Shown: positions 59,161 through 64,000 of the stretch, one piece after another | Layout: the number at the start of each line of letters is the position of its first letter | Position numbering within the stretch: position 1 is the first letter of the stretch | NCBI GenBank assembly: GCA_004352715.1 | Contig: SCFE01000059.1 | Coordinates: 1,727,941 to 1,791,940 of the forward strand | Length of the DNA: 64,000 nt | From: Hofstenia miamia | Taxonomy: Eukaryota > Xenacoelomorpha > Acoela | Direction: 5' to 3' | Notes under the pieces: model-generated | Told to the model about the DNA's origin: nothing | Seen by the model: the letters and a program-made list of their open reading frames with translations, nothing else | Database searches by the model: none | Made by a program: the position numbers and the translations under genes

Positions 59161-60264
59161 CCAATTATTGGCTAATTTCCGTATTTGATTGTGGTCGGTT
59201 GTTACACAAGGTAGATACGCAAATACTTTATCTCCTCGCTGATGTGATTCACCATACAATTTTTTATTAAATGTTCTCTTTTGTCGAATACTAGATTGAC
59301 TAGTGTTATGACAGATGGTTAAGTGAATCTGCTGCATATCACATAACAACTGATTTACATATTTATCTAAGGTAATTTCTGAATAGTTAGGATACATCAT
59401 TGATAAAGAGGTTAGTGCTTCTCGACCAAATATAGCTTTAAACGGACTGACCCCAGTTGTAGAATGAACTGATGTATTATAAAAGAATTCAATACATTCT
59501 ATTACCCGTCGCCAATTTTTCCCTGCTGCTCACAATAAAGCCACCCTGATTAATTTTATCAGAGTTCTGTTTAGCCGTTCCACTAAACCATTGGCTTGAG
59601 GGTGGTATGCAGTAGTAAAATCGTGTATTATTTCTAATTCAGACATAAGGGTTTTCATCAAATTACTTTCGAACTGTGGACCATGATCCGAGATAAGCTG
59701 GGACATAGGGCCATATTTTAAAATCCATTCCTTTACTATCTTATCAACTACTCTTTCAGCGTGTGTGCTATCCATTGGAATTATTCTAGCGTATTTAGTA
59801 AAATGATCCACTATCACGAGTAGATATTGAAACCCCTAATCGTCGCAAGATAATTGTTCCAGGTCCATATGCACAATTTCATTGGCGCTATTGGCAGCAC
59901 GACACTCTAATTCAGCCCATTGTTCTGGGAAATGAGAGGAGTTATTCAAAAGACACTTCCCACATTTATCTATTACATCCTGAACGGTTGATCTAATTCC
60001 AATGGTAACATACCGAGAATTAAACGTCTTTTCGGTTTGGATAATCCCTAAATGCCCCCTTTCATGAACTCTTCTCACGAGATCCCTTTTAAAATATTCA
60101 GGAATCGCAAGGCGATTATTCCGACTTTTAGTGTATAGTAGTCCTTTCTCTGTCATCGTCCAGTTATATTGATTGTAATACCTAGTCGCACTATGTGAAA
60201 GGGGGAAGAAGGGGTCCTTCATCCTTTTCATAATATTGGAGAGTATCAGATCATTTTGTTGATT
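59161..60264 (-). pseudogene. gypsy integrase, stop-interrupted
   Basis: Inserts the cDNA copy into the genome. The HHCC zinc-binding domain is seen at about 60000-60110 (HERGHLG and KCGKC). The catalytic core has HMDLEQL and IVDHFTKYA at about 59800-59870, SDHGPQFES at about 59670-59696 and YHPQANGLVERLNRTL at about 59565-59612, giving the D, D and E positions. A GPY/F module (GPFTVEKVLDHNTY) begins just after the stop at 59158-59160. In-frame stops: TAG 59836-59838, TGA 59530-59532, TAA 59158-59160. No frameshift. Confidence 0.8.
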
Positions 60265-60330
60265 TTAAATGATTTCTTCTTCAGATATCTCCTCTTGTAT
60301 TAAGATTGGCAAAATTTCTCTACCATTTCA

Positions 60331-60882
60331 GTCAGCATTTATTTTGGGGATCAACTCATATTCAGTGTGAGGTATAAATCCGAATGGAATCTTCTCCCCA
60401 GCTGGCTTTTTTAAATCTCTCTCATAGCTGGGCAGCGCTGTCCAATAGTCAGCATTCAGATGTAAACGTCCAGGGAGATGTTTTATCGAAAAAGAAAAAT
60501 CATTAAGATATTCTATCCATCTGGCTACTATATTGGACTTATCTCCTGAGAACTTTTTAGGCCAAGCCAGCGCACTGTTGTCAGTACATACAATGAACTT
60601 ACGACCCAATATAAAATATCGAAATTTCTTGAGCGACTCCACTAAGGCTAACATCTCGCATTTGGTCGCGCCGTAATTTTTCTCAGCAGCTCATAGTTTT
60701 CTACTAAAATATTGAACCGGGCTTTCAACTCCATTTATCTCTTGGCTCAAAACGCCACTAATGGCGACAGCGCTCGCATCACAGTCTACAATGAAATCCT
60801 TTGTATAATCCGGGGTATTTAATGACGGTATCTTTTTAAGCTCGGTTTTGATTCTTTCTAATGTTTCCTGCTCGGTCCATGT
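60331..60882 (-). pseudogene. gypsy RNase H, stop-interrupted
   Basis: Degrades the RNA strand of the hybrid. DFIVDCDASAVAISGVLSQ carries the first Asp, CEMLALVESLKKF the Glu and VCTDNSALAW the next Asp. LNADYWTALP is in the place of the usual ADALSR block. One internal TGA lies at 60691-60693, and a TGA at 60328-60330 ends the segment. The frame continues beyond it, with TAA at 60265-60267. Confidence 0.75.
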
Positions 60883-61965
60883 TCATTTGAATTCGTGAGA
60901 TTTTTTAAGTAATTGAGAGATGGATTTTGTTTTTTTGGCCAAATCTGGGACAAACATTCCGTAGTAATTTAAGAATCCCATGAGTCTCTGCACATCTTTT
61001 CTGCTTCTGGGTGTCTCAATCTTTTCTAAAAACTGCTTTGCATTGGTTTTTATAGAGATCCTTCCGTGTTCTATTACTCTGCCCAAGAACGTGACTTTAA
61101 TCTGCGCCAAAGAACATTTATTACCATTCACTTTAAGTCCGGTTTCTTGCAACAATTCCAAGGTCCGATTTAGTTTCTCAAGATGTTCATCAAAAGTGTT
61201 GCTTGCTACGAGGATATCATCAATATATGCTGAAATCCCAGGTTCGAGAATGTTGGACTTGTTGGTCAATACTTTGGTAACATAATGCTGAAAGGTCGCT
61301 GGGGCATTGCACAATCCGAAGGCCATATATTTCCATTCATAAAGGCCGTAGGGTGTAATGAATGCGGTTTTTGGAATGTTGGACAGACGCATCGGTACCT
61401 GCCAATAGGCTTTACATAAATCAAGGCAGGAAAAGAATTTATATCTACTGGCATCATATAGAAGATCCTCGATTCTAGGCAATGGATAAGCATCTTTGAT
61501 AGTGACATCGTTCAATTTTCTAAAGTCAATACATAATCTGTACTTTTCCCCTTGCCGAATAAACACTGTTGGGGCAGCGTAGGGACTATTGCTTCCCTGA
61601 ATTATTCCACTCTTGATTAGATCCTTCAGAATTTTCTCATATTCCGATTTGAGATTTTCTGGAACCCTGCGGACAGGTAATCGTATCGGCTTATCCTGCT
61701 TTTCCTCAATCGCATGTTCTTCTCCAATTGCTTGCCCCACGCTTATCATACCATAATTAAAAACTTTACTCTTACTCTGAAGTATTGAAATGAGTGATCT
61801 CTTCTCCTTATCATTTAGATGTGAGTGGGTGTCATTATTTACAGTAGGGATCTTAACACTAGACAACTCTTCTAGATCATGAATGGCGGTACATATAGAT
61901 AAGCAGGAAGTCTCTACACTCTCAACCCAAACTGGTACTCCTATTATCTGTACATCTGATTTATT
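60883..61965 (-). CDS. gypsy reverse transcriptase
   Basis: Copies the element RNA into DNA. All core blocks are present in one open segment: IIQGSNSPYAAP, YRLCIDFRKLN, FFSCLDLCKAYWQVP, MAFGLCNAPATFQHYV and AYIDDILVAS with the catalytic Asp pair, then VTFLGRVIEHG and LMGFLNYYGMF. The open segment is bounded by TGA at 61966-61968 and TGA at 60883-60885, both in the same frame as the neighbouring domains. Confidence 0.85.
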   Translation of the reverse strand, partial: NKSDVQIIGVPVWVESVETSCLSICTAIHDLEELSSVKIPTVNNDTHSHLNDKEKRSLISILQSKSKVFNYGMISVGQAIGEEHAIEEKQDKPIRLPVRRVPENLKSEYEKILKDLIKSGIIQGSNSPYAAPTVFIRQGEKYRLCIDFRKLNDVTIKDAYPLPRIEDLLYDASRYKFFSCLDLCKAYWQVPMRLSNIPKTAFITPYGLYEWKYMAFGLCNAPATFQHYVTKVLTNKSNILEPGISAYIDDILVASNTFDEHLEKLNRTLELLQETGLKVNGNKCSLAQIKVTFLGRVIEHGRISIKTNAKQFLEKIETPRSRKDVQRLMGFLNYYGMFVPDLAKKTKSISQLLKKSHEFK

Positions 61966-61968
61966 AAA

Positions 61969-62646
61969 TCACACAGGATGTTTCGATCCATTAAGGATGG
62001 TGACATAGGTCTTTCCTGAACTTACTTTACATAAATCAGGGGAAAAAGAGATGCCTTTAATATATTTGCCTCTTTGGCCAGCTATCATCACTTCTCCATT
62101 CATCTCGGAATTCGAAAACACAGCTACTTGGGTCCAATGCTTAGCTTCTAAGTTGACAGGCTCATCTAAATCAAACACAACTTCTTGTTCGGGAATTGTA
62201 GCTAACTGAGTGGCTTCTTGATCTTTTATAGATATCGTATTACTTTTATAATCAATCACACATGAGTTTCTCTCTAAAAAATCATTCCCCAAAATCAAAT
62301 CATAGGGGAGTTTATGATTTGCTGTATCGATGACAATGAGATCTACTTTGAATTGTTCAGCACAAATCTTCAAAATGGCATTTCGTAGCTTTCCTTTCAA
62401 TGAAATTAAATTTCCCGACGCATCAATGAGTTTAATATTGGATGAGGGATTTACTGAATCATGGGTAAAGCAAATGTCTTTGCAACATTCATCACTAATG
62501 ATTGAAGCAGCAGCTCCGGTGTCAATTGTAGCATTAATAATTCGTCCGTTCATTTCCACAGGAATCAGGTTTTTCCTTATCAGATTAGTGATAACCAATA
62601 CATCCCATGCGCGGTTTAAAGGAGTCGGTGCTCCATCTAATTTAAA
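61969..62646 (-). CDS. gypsy protease
   Basis: Retropepsin-type aspartic protease that matures the polyprotein. NATIDTGAAASIISDECC has the DTGA active site. DLILGNDFLERNSCVID is the second conserved block (ILGxDxL) of the fold. The frame lies -1 relative to gag and is entered through the slippery site at 62640-62646. It ends at an in-frame TGA (61966-61968) that separates it from reverse transcriptase. Confidence 0.8.
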   Translation of the reverse strand, partial: FKLDGAPTPLNRAWDVLVITNLIRKNLIPVEMNGRIINATIDTGAAASIISDECCKDICFTHDSVNPSSNIKLIDASGNLISLKGKLRNAILKICAEQFKVDLIVIDTANHKLPYDLILGNDFLERNSCVIDYKSNTISIKDQEATQLATIPEQEVVFDLDEPVNLEAKHWTQVAVFSNSEMNGEVMIAGQRGKYIKGISFSPDLCKVSSGKTYVTILNGSKHPV

Positions 62647-64000
62647 TATGGTGATTCGTCCTCTGTCAAATCGACTAAAAGTGTGTTGGAGAAAGATGAA
62701 GAAGGGTCATCAACTAAGAAGCCCTCACCTTCAGCAACAAGTTGGATCTTTGCCTTACAATTAGATTTTAAATGTCCTTTCTCGCCACAATGAAAACATC
62801 TCACTGAGGCCATGTCAACGTCTTTCTTCAAAATTGTTTTCTTGGGTTCATATCTCACTTTTACCCCAGCTAATTCATGAAGATCTTTATCAATTCGACT
62901 AGAGTTATAAATCATGTAAACAACACTAATTGCCTTTCTTATAATCTCGTGCAGACTATCCTCTGGATCACATTTCATTTCCAGGCGACTACGAATAGAA
63001 GAGAGAAAACCCCTACAAATATAAGAGAAGAGGTCATGCCAAGAGTATTCAGGAGACAAACTGCTTAATCGAAAAAGTCTTTCAACTTGTGTGATGTAAT
63101 TACGAATGTCGTCCCCTCTCTTAAAAGACATATCGCAAAGTAAAGTCTTGTATTGGTGTTTTATGTGAGGGGCTTGATAGTGATCCTCAAAAAACCCAAC
63201 TAACATTTGATAGTCAGTCTTGATATTCCGATCTAACATCATATATTGATTGTATGCTAAACCACTTAAATACAGTGGAAACTGCGATACAGCACTTTCT
63301 TGAGAAGTTTTATAATGTTTCATGTGAAGTTCAAACAAGAAGAACCACTCATCAAAGGATTTCGAAACTGCATCGATTTGTCCAGTGAACTTAGGCAACA
63401 CTGAATGTTTACTGAGCACCAGTACTTGTCCAGGTGTCTCAAGAGGAAGAATTGAACGACAAAATCGGGGTTGCCTATCCGAGGTGTTCTCATTGAATGG
63501 ACTAGTTACGTCACTGATATGTTCTCTAGCTGTCAGTACCACAGAAGTGTTGCAAAATGGTTGCACATGGACTGACAGATTGTAATCAGTTTGAGGGGTA
63601 GCAACTGTAGCAAGAGTGGATGCCTGAGTGAATGTAGGATTAGACACCAACGAAGTGATACAAGATGAAACCGAAGTTGGGGGAACTATCATTTTACTTT
63701 CATTGCACTGAGAAGGTATAGGCGCACTTAAGAAAGCAGGGTTTGAATTTTCACCTCCTCCAAATCGAATCATCTGTGCAAATTGATCGGTGATCTTCTC
63801 AGCCCAATCCCCTAAAGCTTCATTTAATGTAGCATGGGTAACAAAGTCATCAACAGGGGTTTTTAAGAGGTGTGCTTCTTCTGACTTTGCCATATTGGTT
63901 TTTAGTTCATGAATTTGTAGTTCCAATGCGACAGTGGATTTTAGCATCCGCATTTCCATCTTCTGGTACGCAATATGTTGGGTATTGAATTCAGCTTGGA
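62637..64000 (-). CDS. gypsy gag with CCHC zinc knuckle (5' end beyond window)
   Basis: Structural protein of the intracellular particle. The frame is open from the window edge to TAG at 62637-62639, at least 454 residues. The N-terminal part (visible start ATG 63957-63959, though the frame is open further upstream) is coiled-coil-like. The central capsid region includes FDEWFFLFELHMKHY and GDDIRNYITQVERLF. The nucleocapsid zinc knuckle CFHCGEKGHLKSNC (C-x2-C-x4-H-x4-C) lies near 62800. It is intact, in contrast to pol. Confidence 0.85.
   Translation of the reverse strand, partial: QAEFNTQHIAYQKMEMRMLKSTVALELQIHELKTNMAKSEEAHLLKTPVDDFVTHATLNEALGDWAEKITDQFAQMIRFGGGENSNPAFLSAPIPSQCNESKMIVPPTSVSSCITSLVSNPTFTQASTLATVATPQTDYNLSVHVQPFCNTSVVLTAREHISDVTSPFNENTSDRQPRFCRSILPLETPGQVLVLSKHSVLPKFTGQIDAVSKSFDEWFFLFELHMKHYKTSQESAVSQFPLYLSGLAYNQYMMLDRNIKTDYQMLVGFFEDHYQAPHIKHQYKTLLCDMSFKRGDDIRNYITQVERLFRLSSLSPEYSWHDLFSYICRGFLSSIRSRLEMKCDPEDSLHEIIRKAISVVYMIYNSSRIDKDLHELAGVKVRYEPKKTILKKDVDMASVRCFHCGEKGHLKSNCKAKIQLVAEGEGFLVDDPSSSFSNTLLVDLTEDESPYLN
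62640..62646 (-). promoter_or_regulatory. -1 ribosomal frameshift heptamer
   Basis: On the minus strand the last gag codons are TAT TTA AAT TAG, containing T TTA AAT, which is a canonical X XXY YYZ slippery heptamer directly before the gag stop. Slipping back one base enters the protease frame (through TTA GAT GGA), which is open from here. Confidence 0.7.

Larger units (their letters stand above)
56950..64000 (-). mobile_element. Ty3/gypsy LTR retrotransposon, runs off the window
   Basis: A minus-strand element read from the right edge: gag, protease, reverse transcriptase, RNase H, integrase with GPY/F module, an extra C-terminal region, polypurine tract and 3' LTR. The order protease-RT-RNase H-integrase defines Ty3/gypsy. 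No envelope-like gene is seen. The 5' LTR and primer-binding site lie outside the window. The gag frame is intact, but pol has nine in-frame stops, so the copy cannot make a full polyprotein. Confidence 0.85.

Noticed and set aside
58109-62598. Alternative genetic code or stop-codon recoding to explain the in-frame stops
   Set aside because: All three stop codons are used as interruptions, and the SKP1-like gene and the gag frame use ordinary stops; mutation of a dead element explains them more simply.
1-64000. CRISPR arrays, operons, ribosome-binding sites, rRNA or tRNA genes
   Set aside because: The window is animal nuclear DNA; I saw no spaced direct repeats of CRISPR type, no tRNA A/B-box pair in a cloverleaf context and no rRNA-like sequence.

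Overview
The window is AT-rich nuclear DNA from an invertebrate animal. The evidence is a five-exon SKP1-type gene with GT-AG introns, scattered exons of a secretory-pathway EF-hand gene, and a mixture of metazoan transposons (CR1-like LINEs, Penelope-like elements, Ty3/gypsy, Tc1/mariner, piggyBac and several hAT-like families). I cannot name the phylum. Assembly gaps of N lie at 7540-7685 and 22832-22956, and single N joins lie at 16377 and 57496. Three of these four gaps are flanked by repeated sequence, so local duplications there are probably assembly artefacts.

Layout. 1-10.8 kb has no recognisable host gene; it holds a piggyBac-type miniature element (3440-3991) and an inverted pair of an unnamed repeat (7171-7380, 8996-9208). 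10.8-14.4 kb is a degenerate LINE ending in an (ATT)n tail. It is followed by a piggyBac transposase fragment and a nearly complete Tc1/mariner element (15309-16780). 18.9-21.8 kb holds two oppositely oriented copies of one hAT-like family, one of them carrying another element. A truncated second copy of the first LINE lies at 22.2-23.3 kb. 23.7-29.4 kb is a three-level nest: a hAT-like shell contains a minus-strand LINE whose reverse transcriptase is interrupted by a plus-strand LINE. A further LINE occupies 29.8-32.5 kb.

Host genes. The clearest is a divergent SKP1-like gene (35435-38359, +), an adaptor of SCF ubiquitin ligases. It lies between two truncated Penelope-like elements (34332-35022 and 38672-39207) that carry GIY-YIG endonuclease remnants, inverted flanking repeats and hammerhead-like motifs. 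On the minus strand, three phase-compatible exons (50371-50440, 40801-40883, 40205-40270) resemble MCFD2, an EF-hand ER-to-Golgi cargo-receptor partner; the middle exon has two in-frame TGA codons and no GT donor. A 48-residue ORF with a signal-peptide-like start (54517-54663, -) may be a first exon or a small secreted peptide.

The right end (about 56.9 kb to the window edge) is a minus-strand Ty3/gypsy element. Its gag is open and ends on a canonical -1 slippery heptamer. The pro-pol frame runs 4.2 kb without a frameshift but has nine in-frame stops. The LTR start follows a polypurine tract and contains a perfect CRE palindrome. The element has an unidentified C-terminal coding region beyond integrase.
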